The notes under the pieces were generated by a model. The model was not told the origin of the DNA and searched no databases. It saw only the letters and a program-made list of their open reading frames with translations. A DNA stretch of 64,000 nt from JAPOUP01 sp965203605. Lineage in GTDB: Bacteria; Pseudomonadota; Alphaproteobacteria; Rhodobacterales; Rhodobacteraceae. The stretch is taken from positions 3,472,001 through 3,536,000 of the forward strand of contig OZ241902.1 in NCBI GenBank assembly GCA_965203605.1. Reading direction: 5' to 3'. This document shows positions 27,670 through 37,402 of this stretch, piece by piece (positions within the stretch are counted from its first letter, which is position 1; each line of letters begins with the position of its first letter). A program made the position numbers and the translations under genes.

Positions 27670-27694
27670 GGTTGCACTTCGAAGTGGAAGCGGG
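27670..27694 (+). repeat. Dispersed repeat, IS-end-like (copy 3)
   Basis: TTGCACTT, a CGAAG core and TGGAAGCGGG resemble the extended copy at 9584-9610 with about four differences over 25 bases. It lies between the HipA fragment and mutL, at the right border of the accessory region that has copy 2 near its left border. Confidence 0.4.
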
Positions 27695-27969
27695 ATCCCT
27701 ATGACGGGTCCAGTCATCAAAGGCCATCGACTGTCGGCCTGAATCGCCGCTCGACAGACGTTACCCTCAGGTCTCTCCACGTCTCCGAGGCAATGTCAGC
27801 CCAGTGTCTTGCCATCGGGCAACGGAATCCGCCTGTTGAGGAATTTACGGGTTGGACATTCTCCCAATGTCCGCCATGTTGGTCCATCAACCGTGTTTCG
27901 GCCGCGGGCGATCGTCCATCGGCATCATTTCAACCGTTCCCGAATATCAGCGGCATCAATGTGCAGGCA

Positions 27970-29796
27970 ATGCGTGACAGAATAGACGAGAACCGTCCGG
28001 TGATCCGCCAACTCGGCGAGTCCGTGATCAACCGAATCGCGGCGGGAGAAGTGGTCGAACGTCCCGCGTCCGCAGTCAAGGAACTCGTCGAGAACGCACT
28101 TGATGCGAGAGCCCGACGTATCGGCGTGCAGTATGCAGATGGTGGAAAGACCCTCATTCGGATCGTTGACGACGGTCATGGCATCGCCCCGTCGGATCTG
28201 CCCTTGGCACTGTCCCGCCATGCGACCTCCAAGATCGATGGGAGTGACCTGCTGAACATCCAAACATTCGGCTTCCGCGGTGAGGCGTTGCCGTCGCTTG
28301 GGGCGGTCGGTCGCCTCACGATCACATCGCGCGTGAAAGGTGAGGAAGGTACCCGGATATCCGTTGTCGGCGGACGACAGGAGAACATTCGTCCGGCAGC
28401 GCTGAATGGTGGAACCATAGTGGAGCTTCGGGATCTCTTCTTTGCGACGCCGGCAAGGCTGAAATTCCTTCGCTCTGACCGTGCGGAGGCGCAAGCCATT
28501 CTGGACGTGGTGAAACGCCTGGCAATGGCCGAGCCTGGGGTGGGATTCACCCTGCACGACGTCTCCCGCGGCGGAGACGGCAGGCAGGTGTTACGGGTCG
28601 ACCCCGAAACCGGTGACTCATTGGCTGCACTTCGCGGTCGGCTGGCCTGTGTTCTTGGGCCGGAATTCTCGGATAACGCACTGTCGGTTGACTTCAGTCG
28701 GGAGGAACTTCACCTGACAGGCCTCGCCGCACTTCCCACGTATTCCCGAGGTAGGGCGGTCGCACAGTACTTCTTCGTAAACGGCCGACCCGTTCTGGAC
28801 AGGATGCTGTTTGGGGCCCTTCGGGCAGCATATATGGACTTTCTGAGCCGTGATCGGCATCCGGCTGCCGCGTTGTTCATAAGCTGTGACCCGCAATTGG
28901 TTGATGTGAACGTGCATCCGTCAAAGGCGGAGGTGCGGTTCAGAAATCCTGCTTCCGCCCGATCGCTGATTGTATCCGGGGTGCGCAGTGTGCTTGCGGG
29001 TGCAGGGCACCGTGCGTCGAGTACGGTGGCCGACGCGGCATTGGGAGCGATGCGGACAGAGTCCGGCGGGCCTCCCCGGATCTATCAGATGGAATCGTCC
29101 TCGCGCTCCGCGCTCCCAAGACAGCAGCCGCGGCCCGATCCATTGTTCGAGGATCCGGCGACCGTTTCCGCTCGGGTTGAGGATGTGCAGCCCGCGGTGG
29201 TTGACGAGGCATCGGCCTATCCGTTGGGAGCGGCACGCGCCCAGGTTCATGAGAACTACATCATTGCCCAGACCGGCGACGGCATTGTCATCGTCGATCA
29301 ACATGCGGCCCACGAACGGTTGGTCTATGAGAAACTGAAGGAACAGATGGCTGGCCAGCGCGTGGCGTCACAGGCATTGCTGATCCCTGAGATCGTCGAA
29401 ATGCCTGAAGAGAGCGCATCCCTGCTCCTGGAAGCGGCGGATGACCTTGCCCGTCTTGGTTTGGTGGTCGAGAGATTTGGTGGCAATGCCCTTGCGGTTC
29501 GCGAAACACCGGCCATACTTGGTGTGGTGGATGCGGCGGCGATGCTGCACGACGTGCTGGACGAATTGACTGACCTTGGCGACAGTGAGGCGGTTCAGGT
29601 GCGCATCGATGCGGTGCTCTCCCGCATGGCATGCCATGGTTCGGTGCGCTCGGGCCGACGAATGGGCGCGGATGACATGAATGCGCTGCTTCGTGAGATG
29701 GAGGCGACCCCTCACTCGGGCCAATGCAACCATGGTCGGCCTACCTATGTGGAACTGAAACTGAAAGACATCGAGCGGCTGTTCGGGAGAACATGA
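27970..29796 (+). CDS. mutL: DNA mismatch repair protein MutL
   Basis: About 608 aa from MRDRIDENRPVIRQLGESV. GHKL ATPase motifs are present: RIAAGEVVERPASAVKELVENALDA (split across motif I), DDGHGI and TFGFRGEALPS. The C-terminal dimerisation/endonuclease domain carries DQHAAHERLVYE, fitting the DQHA(X)2E(X)4E nicking motif of MutL proteins without MutH, and ends SGQCNHGRPTYVEL near the C-terminus. The frame is open upstream to 27793, but the family start is near 27970. Confidence 0.95.
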   Translation: MRDRIDENRPVIRQLGESVINRIAAGEVVERPASAVKELVENALDARARRIGVQYADGGKTLIRIVDDGHGIAPSDLPLALSRHATSKIDGSDLLNIQTFGFRGEALPSLGAVGRLTITSRVKGEEGTRISVVGGRQENIRPAALNGGTIVELRDLFFATPARLKFLRSDRAEAQAILDVVKRLAMAEPGVGFTLHDVSRGGDGRQVLRVDPETGDSLAALRGRLACVLGPEFSDNALSVDFSREELHLTGLAALPTYSRGRAVAQYFFVNGRPVLDRMLFGALRAAYMDFLSRDRHPAAALFISCDPQLVDVNVHPSKAEVRFRNPASARSLIVSGVRSVLAGAGHRASSTVADAALGAMRTESGGPPRIYQMESSSRSALPRQQPRPDPLFEDPATVSARVEDVQPAVVDEASAYPLGAARAQVHENYIIAQTGDGIVIVDQHAAHERLVYEKLKEQMAGQRVASQALLIPEIVEMPEESASLLLEAADDLARLGLVVERFGGNALAVRETPAILGVVDAAAMLHDVLDELTDLGDSEAVQVRIDAVLSRMACHGSVRSGRRMGADDMNALLREMEATPHSGQCNHGRPTYVELKLKDIERLFGRT

Positions 29797-30082
29797 CCTT
29801 GACCGTTTGAGTTCGGCGACCGCCGTTGGTTTCGAATTGACGAAGGCTTCCTTGACGTGAGATGCCGTGCCGTCGTCTTTCCGGGTGAGATGGCTGCGGC
29901 CCCGTCGCCAAGGGAAGCGTTCCGAAACGGGAGTATTGATGCCGATGGGTCCGCCAATGGCGGAATTGGACGGTTGCGCTGACTTGAACAGGATCGGGAA
30001 TACTGCATTGAGGACAGCGGGCTTGACGGATGTGATGGCAGTCAGGTTCTTCCTGGCGGTCTCGCGAGACGGAGGGTGAGTA

Positions 30083-31057
30083 ATGGGAGAATCGTCTTTC
30101 CAGCCAGTATCCGGCATGGATATGCCGCGGTTTGCGGGGATACCCACATTCATGCGGTTGCCGCACGTCGACCTGAACAGTGCAGGGCTTCGGGACGTTG
30201 ACATCGGGTTGATCGGTGTTCCCTGGGACAGCGGAACGACAAACAGGCCAGGTCCGCGGCATGGTCCAAGGCAGCTTCGTGACTGTTCCACCATGATCAG
30301 GGCTGAGCACGGAGCGACGGGAGTGCGTCCTTACGAGGCGGTCAACTGCGCGGATCTTGGCGATGTCGGGCCGAACCCGGCGGACATCCAGGACACGATG
30401 GATCGGATCACGTCATTCTACGACAGGGTAGTGGCCGCAGACGTTCTGCCGTTGACGGCGGGCGGAGACCATCTTCTCAGCCTGCCCGTCCTCCGTTCCC
30501 TCGCTAGACACCGTCCCTTGGGAATGATCCATTTCGATAGCCATACGGATCTGTTTCACTCCTATTTCGGTGGGGCGCGATATACCCACGGCACACCGTT
30601 CCGGCGGGCGGTGGAGGAAAGGCTTCTCGATCCGAAACGGGTGGTCCAGATCGGAATTCGTGGCACGGCCTATGACATGGAGGACAGGGACTTCGCAAAG
30701 TCCGTGGGAATCAGGGTGATTCCAATCGAGGAATATTTCTCGCGTGGGCCAGAGGACGTAATGGGTGAGGCGCGGGAGATCGCAGGTGATGGGCCAACCT
30801 ATATAAGCTACGACATTGATTTCGTGGATCCGTCGTTCGCGCCTGGGACTGGAACACCAGAAGTGGGTGGACCGAACTCATTCGAGGCGCTGTTGGTGGC
30901 CCGGCTTCTGGATGGGCTGGACATCGTGGGCGCTGATCTGGTCGAGGTGTCTCCACCCTTCGATTCCTCTGGCGGTACGGCCTTTCTGGGCGTTTCAATC
31001 ATGTTTGAACTGATCTGCGTGATGGCGAAGGCCCGCGCCGCGCGCAATGACTGTTGA
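30083..31057 (+). CDS. Agmatinase / ureohydrolase family protein
   Basis: The 324-aa protein belongs to the arginase-agmatinase-guanidinobutyrase family, which hydrolyses guanidino compounds to urea and an amine with a binuclear Mn centre. Metal ligands are in GGDHLLSLP, MIHFDSHTDLF and SYDIDFVDPSFAPGTGTPE. The loop sequence does not tell agmatinase from guanidinobutyrase/guanidinopropionase. A strong GGAGGG lies 9 bp before the ATG. It precedes a gamma-glutamyltransferase-like gene on the same strand, about 250 bp away. Confidence 0.85.
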   Translation: MGESSFQPVSGMDMPRFAGIPTFMRLPHVDLNSAGLRDVDIGLIGVPWDSGTTNRPGPRHGPRQLRDCSTMIRAEHGATGVRPYEAVNCADLGDVGPNPADIQDTMDRITSFYDRVVAADVLPLTAGGDHLLSLPVLRSLARHRPLGMIHFDSHTDLFHSYFGGARYTHGTPFRRAVEERLLDPKRVVQIGIRGTAYDMEDRDFAKSVGIRVIPIEEYFSRGPEDVMGEAREIAGDGPTYISYDIDFVDPSFAPGTGTPEVGGPNSFEALLVARLLDGLDIVGADLVEVSPPFDSSGGTAFLGVSIMFELICVMAKARAARNDC

Positions 31058-31309
31058 TGGTTTGGCGTCTCCGGGCGACAGTCTGCCTTTTCAGGCTCCG
31101 CTCGAGGGGAACCTCTGCCGGTAAAGGCACGGAATGCGCCGATCTGAACAGGTTTCAGTAACTGGTCCGCTATTGTCCTGGCAGTCTGAATTCAGACGCC
31201 AATCGCTTGTGAGCCAACTGGCGATCCTATATTATCGCCTCGGCACCTCCGGAACGCAGCATCTGGCGTAACGGGGCCGCCATGCTCTGCCAGAGACTTG
31301 GAGACTTCA

Positions 31310-32890
31310 ATGCGTGGCTTCCATCTTCCCGGTCGTTCCCCAGTGTTCGCCGTCAATGGCATGTGCGCCACTTCGCATCCACTTGCGGCCAAAGTGGCGG
31401 TGGAAACGCTTCAGGCTGGTGGGAATGCGGCAGATGCCGCGGTCGCGGGCGCGGTGTTGCTTGGGATCTGCGAACCTCAGATGACCGGAATAGGTGGCGA
31501 CTGCTTTGCGCTCATCAAACCAGCCGGCGAAGAACGTATCGTCGGGATCAATGGTTCAGGTCGGGCTCCCTCCAACCTCAGTGCCGCGTCCATGCGTGAG
31601 TTGGGCCACGATACCGTTCCGCTCCACAGCCCGGAAGCTGTGACGATTCCCGGCGCGGTTGACGCATTCTGCACACTCATCTCCGATCACGGAACGCTCG
31701 GATTGGATGCCGTACTTGCCCCTGCGATCTTCTACGCTGAGGCCGGAGTGCCGGTTGCCCCCCGAGTTGCGTTTGATTGGTCACGTTCCGCAGCCACTCT
31801 TCAGGGTGTGGCGCGCAGCTACTACCTGGATGGAGGCAAGGCTCCAGGTGCTGGAGTGTTGTTCAGACATTCCGGGCAAGCCGAAGTCCTGCGCCGCATT
31901 GCTTCCGACGGACGCTCAGCCTTCTACGAAGGGGAAGTGGCCGAGGATATGGTGAACAGCCTTAAGGCATTCGGTGGAGTCCATGTTCAGGACGATTTCG
32001 CTGAGGCACGGTGCGACTACACGAAACCGATAAGTGGAAAATACGGAGATGTCGAATTGGTTGAGCACCCCCCTAACGGTCAGGGCGCAGCCGCAATTCT
32101 CCTCCTGAACATTCTGTCCAGTTTCGATTTTGCGGCGATGGATCCCTATGGAGCCATTCGCACCCATATCGAGGCGGAGGCGACAAAGCTTGCCTATGAT
32201 GCCCGAAACCGGTTCGTGGCCGATTCCGACAACTCGAAGCATCTCGATCACATGTTGGCGCCCGAGACTGCGGGCCAGCTCGCTTCGCTGATTGATCCCG
32301 GGCAGGCAATGCCCCGAGCCGCGAACCTGACAGAAGCGGTACATCGGGATACGGTCTATATAGTCGTGGTTGACCGGGACCGCATGGCGGTCTCGCTCAT
32401 CTACTCGATATTCCACAGCTTCGGTTCCGGCATCGCATCGGAGCGGTTCGGAATCCTCCTACACAACCGGGGCGCTGGATTTACGCTCGCCGAAGGACAC
32501 CCCAACGAAGCCACTGCAGGAAAGAGACCGATGCATACGATTATCCCGGCCATGCTCAAGAGGGACGATCGTGTGATGATGCCGTTCGGTGTGATGGGTG
32601 GACAATACCAGGCATGTGGACATGCGCGTTTCGTCACGGACGTTGTTGACTTTGGGCTCGACCCGCAATCCGCTATCGACGGACCACGGTCATTCCCTGA
32701 TGACGGTGAACTGCAGCTGGAAGATGGCTATTCTGACTCGGTATGTGCTGAACTTGCCGACCGTGGTCACGTCATAGTCAGGCCGGAGACCGGCATCGGT
32801 GGGGCGCAGGCAATCCGTATGGATCACGACCTTGGGATTCTTGAAGGTGGATCGGATCCAAGAAAGGACGGTTGCGCGATTGGGTATTGA
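31310..32890 (+). CDS. Gamma-glutamyltransferase family protein
   Basis: About 526 aa. GGT family motifs: SHPLAAKVAVETLQAGGNAADAA (broken here for length) at the N-terminus, GIGGDCFALI, and the autoprocessing/nucleophile Thr in HRDTVYIVVVDRD, followed by SIFHSFGSGIA and AGKRPMHTIIPAM. No signal peptide is visible, so it may be a cytoplasmic member, like those involved in glutathione or gamma-glutamyl-amine turnover. The ATG at 31310 has GGAG six bases upstream. With the agmatinase it could serve polyamine or guanidine catabolism, which is speculative. Confidence 0.85.
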   Translation: MRGFHLPGRSPVFAVNGMCATSHPLAAKVAVETLQAGGNAADAAVAGAVLLGICEPQMTGIGGDCFALIKPAGEERIVGINGSGRAPSNLSAASMRELGHDTVPLHSPEAVTIPGAVDAFCTLISDHGTLGLDAVLAPAIFYAEAGVPVAPRVAFDWSRSAATLQGVARSYYLDGGKAPGAGVLFRHSGQAEVLRRIASDGRSAFYEGEVAEDMVNSLKAFGGVHVQDDFAEARCDYTKPISGKYGDVELVEHPPNGQGAAAILLLNILSSFDFAAMDPYGAIRTHIEAEATKLAYDARNRFVADSDNSKHLDHMLAPETAGQLASLIDPGQAMPRAANLTEAVHRDTVYIVVVDRDRMAVSLIYSIFHSFGSGIASERFGILLHNRGAGFTLAEGHPNEATAGKRPMHTIIPAMLKRDDRVMMPFGVMGGQYQACGHARFVTDVVDFGLDPQSAIDGPRSFPDDGELQLEDGYSDSVCAELADRGHVIVRPETGIGGAQAIRMDHDLGILEGGSDPRKDGCAIGY

Positions 32891-32910
32891 TCCCGGCCCG
32901 CCATTCCGGC

Positions 32911-33237
32911 TCAGTTCAGTTGCGCCTGCAGCGGGTAGTGCCCATTCTCGAATTCCCCGAACAGCGAAGCCAGATCAGGGTGATCGACCGGCTCGCCTGA
33001 ATTGTCCGCTTCCAGATTCTGCTCGGATACGTAGGCCACATAGTAGCAGTGTTCGTTTTCCGCGAGAAGATGATAGAATGGCTGGTCCTTCCTCGGCCTG
33101 CCTTCCTTGGGAAGCGATTCATACCACTCTTCGGTACTGGAAAATTTTGGATCGACGTCAAAGACGACGCCGCGGAATGGGTGCTTTCTATGGCGCACGA
33201 CCTGCCCCAACCCATACTTCGCGCTATTTTTCAACAT
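32911..33237 (-). CDS. hspQ: Heat shock protein HspQ
   Basis: The 108-aa protein has the YccV-like fold signature: AKYGLGQVVRHRKHPFRGVVFDVDP (written in two parts: KYGLGQVVRHR and FRGVVFDVDP), KDQPFYHLLAENE and YVAYVSEQNL. In E. coli it binds hemimethylated DNA and modulates Lon specificity. It is convergent with the GGT-like gene (20 bp between stops) and divergent from the next lipoprotein gene. Confidence 0.93.
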   Translation of the reverse strand: MLKNSAKYGLGQVVRHRKHPFRGVVFDVDPKFSSTEEWYESLPKEGRPRKDQPFYHLLAENEHCYYVAYVSEQNLEADNSGEPVDHPDLASLFGEFENGHYPLQAQLN

Positions 33238-33591
33238 TCCGCGTCTTCCTTCCTGAGGAGCGATACGACTTTGTCCCTGTAGCCTAGGCAGGAATCAAGC
33301 GGAATCGCAAGTTCGCCCGCGTGGCGACAAATTGTGCGGGAACGCGGATTCCCGTGCTGTCAAATCGTCGAACCGGAACCCGAGCCGAAGTTCCGTTCAG
33401 GTGCGTGAAGGGTTCCTCGACGCAGCACATCCGTGGCTCCGAATCAGGCACTGTTCCAATCAGACCTGAGGACTCGACCCACGGACGTGGAAGATCGCAA
33501 CCCGTAGGACAAAGAACCTTTCATTCTGGCCGGGACCGCGGTAGCTTTCCGGATAGTGAACGGAACAAACAGCGATATCGGGTGGAAAACC

Positions 33592-34173
33592 ATGGTCAGG
33601 ACATTCAGCGCTCTTCTGGTTCTTGTTCTACTGACCAGCTGTGGCACCTCTTCCTCGGTACCACGCAATCTGAATGATGCATGCAGCATCGCCGACCAGC
33701 GTCCAGCCTACATCAGGGCATTCAAACGCACCGAGCGCAGATGGGGTGTTCCCGTCCATGTGCAGATGGCAACGATCTATCACGAATCCACCTTCAATCG
33801 CAAGGCGCGCACGCCAATGCGTTACTTCCTTGGCGTGATTCCAAGAGGGCGGCAGTCGTCCGCCTACGGCTATGCCCAGGCACTTGATGGCACGTGGAAG
33901 GAATATAAGAGCAAAACCGGCAGACGCTTCGCGCGACGCGACAACATCGTGGATGCATCGGACTTCATTGGCTGGTATATGAACGAGACCCACCGGCGAG
34001 CTGGGATTCCGTTGACCGACGCCCGAAATCAGTATCTGGCCTATCATGAGGGTCAGGCTGGATTTCTACGTGGCTCCCATCGCAGCAAGCGATGGCTGCT
34101 CGACAAGTCTGTCCGGGTTCAGGAGCGTTCAGACATGTATCGAAGGCAACTGAGAACCTGCCGCGCCGTTTGA
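33592..34173 (+). CDS. SLT-like lipoprotein (lytic transglycosylase fold)
   Basis: About 193 aa. The N-terminus MVRTFSALLVLVLLTSCG is a lipoprotein signal with lipobox LTSC. The mature part has WGVPVHVQMATIYHESTFN, with the Glu expected of a GH23 transglycosylase, SSAYGYAQALDGTWKEYK and YLAYHEGQAGFLRGS. It is a known alphaproteobacterial small SLT-domain lipoprotein type; activity is inferred from the conserved Glu. Its stop abuts the end of the convergent lolA gene. Confidence 0.8.
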   Translation: MVRTFSALLVLVLLTSCGTSSSVPRNLNDACSIADQRPAYIRAFKRTERRWGVPVHVQMATIYHESTFNRKARTPMRYFLGVIPRGRQSSAYGYAQALDGTWKEYKSKTGRRFARRDNIVDASDFIGWYMNETHRRAGIPLTDARNQYLAYHEGQAGFLRGSHRSKRWLLDKSVRVQERSDMYRRQLRTCRAV

Positions 34174-34782
34174 TCACCGCGTCCGCTTTTCGGCTTCAAG
34201 CGTTATGCTGAACAGGGATGACGCGAGATCCGCATCCCTGTCTATGTCCCGGAGGATTACCGTGGTTTCGGTACCGTCGCCGCCTGTGATCACCCATTGG
34301 CGGAGTTCAACCGGTGGCCCCGAAAACACCAGACGAATCCTGCCAAGATCCGGTCTTTCGGGATCCTGCAGCGTCACGCTTGTGGCTATGCCATCGAACG
34401 TGTGACCGATAACCATCGTCTCATTTTCAAGATCGACGCGCCGTTTCAGAATCAGATGAAGTGGTGTACGCCGCAACGGATACTGCTCCGGGGGTTGATT
34501 GGATTTTCCGTCGAAAATCGCCAGTCGCCCGGAACCTGCCAACACCAGGCCGGTCTCGGGTGGGTCGTATTCAAACCTCGCCCGACCCGGTCGCCTCAAA
34601 TAGAGGGTTCCGGTGGAAATCGTATTGTCGGAGTTGATCTGGGTGAACGCACTCTTCGCCGATACAAGATCATTCAGATATCCTGATATACGGTCCAAGG
34701 GCAGCCTATCGGCGGCCTCGCCCGCCATGGGCAGGAGGATGGTGAAGCAGAGAAGTGCGAATGTGCGACGGGAGATGTCCAT
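34174..34782 (-). CDS. lolA: LolA-like outer membrane lipoprotein carrier protein
   Basis: About 202 aa with a signal peptide (MDISRRTFALLCFTILL, cleavage near GEAA) and the LolA half-barrel features SAKSAFTQINSDNTISTGTL, RRPGRARFEYDPPE, and a C-terminal LVFSGPPVELRQWVI. It would carry lipoproteins from LolCDE to LolB in the periplasm. It lies 100 bp downstream of ftsK on the same strand, the usual alphaproteobacterial neighbourhood. Confidence 0.9.
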   Translation of the reverse strand: MDISRRTFALLCFTILLPMAGEAADRLPLDRISGYLNDLVSAKSAFTQINSDNTISTGTLYLRRPGRARFEYDPPETGLVLAGSGRLAIFDGKSNQPPEQYPLRRTPLHLILKRRVDLENETMVIGHTFDGIATSVTLQDPERPDLGRIRLVFSGPPVELRQWVITGGDGTETTVILRDIDRDADLASSLFSITLEAEKRTR

Positions 34783-34884
34783 GAACTCAATATAGCGAAT
34801 GCCGCTGGGAATCACATGCCAAAATTGCGGAGTCGCAATGATTTGTTCGGGCCTCGGCCTGAAGAAGCGAGGCCCGGGCGGCAG

Positions 34885-37389
34885 TCAGTTCGGTTCCGGT
34901 GCGAGAATTTCGCGTTTGCCCACATGGTTTGCGGCGGACACGAGTCCCTGCTCCTCCATCTGTTCCACCAGCCGAGCGGCCTTGTTGTACCCGATGGCAA
35001 GCTTGCGCTGGATATAGGAGGTCGAACACTTCCGATCGTTTATCACGATGGCCACGGCCTGATCATAGAGCGCGTCCGCTCCGTCGGTATTTCCTCCAAG
35101 CCCCAGAACGAGGTCAATGTCATCCTCGCGCGCTCCGTCAGGGCCCTCGACGACGCCACCGACGTATTCCGGCGGACCAAAGCCCTTGAGGAAGTTCACG
35201 ACATCCTCCACCTCCTCGTCGCTGACGAAGGGTCCGTGAATGCGGGCAATTCTCCCCCCGCCAGCCATATACAGCATATCGCCCATTCCAAGCAGCTGTT
35301 CCGCTCCCTGTTCGCCAAGAATGGTGCGGCTGTCTATCTTGGACGTCACCTGGAAGGAGATCCTGGTCGGGAAATTTGCCTTGATCGTGCCGGTGATGAC
35401 ATCGACTGACGGTCGTTGCGTCGCCATGATCAGATGGATGCCGGATGCTCGTGCCATCTGCGCCAGCCGTTGTATGCAGGCTTCGATCTCCTTGCCCGCG
35501 ACCATCATCAGGTCCGCCATTTCGTCCACGATCACGACGATGTAGGGTAACTTGTCCGGCTCGAATTCCTCGGTTTCGAAAACCGGCTCTCCCGTCTCAT
35601 CATCAAAGCCGGTCTGGACGGTGCGGCTGAACATTTCGTCCTTGGCGAGCGCTTCCCTCACCCTTCCGTTATAGCCCTCGATGTTGCGGACACCTATCAG
35701 GGACATCCTACGGTAGCGTTGCTCCATTTCGCCCACGACCCATTTCAGTGCGACGACGGCCTTCTTGGGATCGGTTACGACGGGTGAGAGGAGATGGGGA
35801 ATGCCATCATAGACGGACAGTTCAAGCATCTTCGGATCTATCATGATCAACCGGCAATCATCAGGTGTGAGTCGGTAGAGTAGCGACATGATCATTGTGT
35901 TGATCGCCACTGACTTGCCTGAGCCTGTCGTTCCCGCGATCAGCAGGTGCGGCATTCTGGCAAGATTTGCCACAACCGAGGCACCGCCGATGTCCTTTCC
36001 GAGCGCAAGTGGGAGTGCCATTCCCGAATCGCCGAAGTCCTTCGACGATAGAATCTCTCGCAGCATGACCCTTTCGCGGCTGTCGTTTGGCAGTTCGATA
36101 CCGATCACACTGCACCCGGGAACGGTCGACACGCGGGCGGCCAGCGCTGACATGGACCGGGCTATGTCATCCGCCAGACCAATGATTCGGCTTGCCCTTA
36201 GCCCAGGCGCTGGCTCAAGCTCATACATCGTGACAACGGGACCTGGCCGAACGCTGACAATGTCGCCCTTGACGCCATAGTCATCCAGAACACTTTCCAG
36301 CATACGCGCATTCTCTGTCAGGGCCGCTTCACTCAGCTGATGGCGCACCCGCCCAACCGGATCCTCCAGCAACGACAACGGTGGCCTTTGAGGTGCCGTC
36401 CTCACGTCGCCCAGACCTAGCCTTGGCTGCGCCTCCGCCTTGGCTTGCTGCGACTGCCTGTAAGTTGGCGGCTTCGCGACCTTCACCATGGAGACCGGGT
36501 CAGGATCGAGGGACGCAGGAGTGCCTGCGGCTTCCGGCATTTCCGGCAGCCGTTCCACAAAAGGTGTTCCGGAAGGGATGAAATCGGCGTTGTCCCTCTG
36601 CCCGACAACAGTCACCGGCGGTTCCCTATGGCGTTGGCCGAAGCCATTCGGTGCGCCAGCGGAGTGGTCCAGCGGTTCAGGGCCTGCCATGGCCGAAGAG
36701 ACTGGAGGTTCATCTCTCTGGGCGTTCGATGCTATCCTCTCTGGGACATTTGGCAGTCGGAGATTTGTCCTGATAACCCTGAGCAGTCCTCCACCGAGGA
36801 ATCGTCCCGCACTGCTGACTTCCGCCATTGTGCATCCGAGCGCGTAGAGACCCAGGATTAGCACTCCCAGCACCAGCAGAAGAGCCATCGCATTCAACGC
36901 TTCCGTTGCGGTGAATGGTAGGGTGCTCAACAGCATTCCCAGCACCATGTCGCCAAACAATCCGCCGAGGCCAAAGCTGTGTTCCCATGAGCTGCTTGGG
37001 ATCTGCGTAGACGCAAATATCGCGGTGACGGCGATCCACACTGGCGCGACGACAATTCGAACGGCAAGCCGTCTGGTGCCGACGTGCAGCATGAATCGCA
37101 TACCCCATCCCAGCAACAGCAACGCGATTCCCCAACCGCCCCAACCGATCACCATATATAGAGCGGACGCGGCGGAAGCGCCGGTCCAGCCAAGCAGGTT
37201 TCGCACCGGGGCGTAGGTGGCTGAAAGCCAACTCGAGTCGGTTGGGTCGTAGGATCCCAATGCCAAAGCCAAGGCAATGCCGGCGCCAGACAGTATCAGC
37301 CCAAGAAATGCCTTGAAGCGGCGTTCCAGCATCTCCTGGGTTTCCGGGTCCAGCAATCTCCTGCGAACGTTCTCATTATATATGGCCAT
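34885..37389 (-). CDS. ftsK: DNA translocase FtsK
   Basis: About 834 aa. The N-terminus has four transmembrane segments (from FLGLILSGAGIALALALG), then a Pro/charged linker of about 200 residues. The motor has Walker A GTTGSGKSVAINTM and Walker B VIVDEMADLMMV. The C-terminal gamma winged helix (about the last 65 residues, STSYIQRKLAIGYNKAARLV) binds KOPS-like sequences. Linker length is short, as usual for alphaproteobacteria. The start follows the aminotransferase gene by 13 bp. Confidence 0.96.
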   Translation of the reverse strand: MAIYNENVRRRLLDPETQEMLERRFKAFLGLILSGAGIALALALGSYDPTDSSWLSATYAPVRNLLGWTGASAASALYMVIGWGGWGIALLLLGWGMRFMLHVGTRRLAVRIVVAPVWIAVTAIFASTQIPSSSWEHSFGLGGLFGDMVLGMLLSTLPFTATEALNAMALLLVLGVLILGLYALGCTMAEVSSAGRFLGGGLLRVIRTNLRLPNVPERIASNAQRDEPPVSSAMAGPEPLDHSAGAPNGFGQRHREPPVTVVGQRDNADFIPSGTPFVERLPEMPEAAGTPASLDPDPVSMVKVAKPPTYRQSQQAKAEAQPRLGLGDVRTAPQRPPLSLLEDPVGRVRHQLSEAALTENARMLESVLDDYGVKGDIVSVRPGPVVTMYELEPAPGLRASRIIGLADDIARSMSALAARVSTVPGCSVIGIELPNDSRERVMLREILSSKDFGDSGMALPLALGKDIGGASVVANLARMPHLLIAGTTGSGKSVAINTMIMSLLYRLTPDDCRLIMIDPKMLELSVYDGIPHLLSPVVTDPKKAVVALKWVVGEMEQRYRRMSLIGVRNIEGYNGRVREALAKDEMFSRTVQTGFDDETGEPVFETEEFEPDKLPYIVVIVDEMADLMMVAGKEIEACIQRLAQMARASGIHLIMATQRPSVDVITGTIKANFPTRISFQVTSKIDSRTILGEQGAEQLLGMGDMLYMAGGGRIARIHGPFVSDEEVEDVVNFLKGFGPPEYVGGVVEGPDGAREDDIDLVLGLGGNTDGADALYDQAVAIVINDRKCSTSYIQRKLAIGYNKAARLVEQMEEQGLVSAANHVGKREILAPEPN

Positions 37390-37402
37390 CTTGGATCCTG
37401 CC

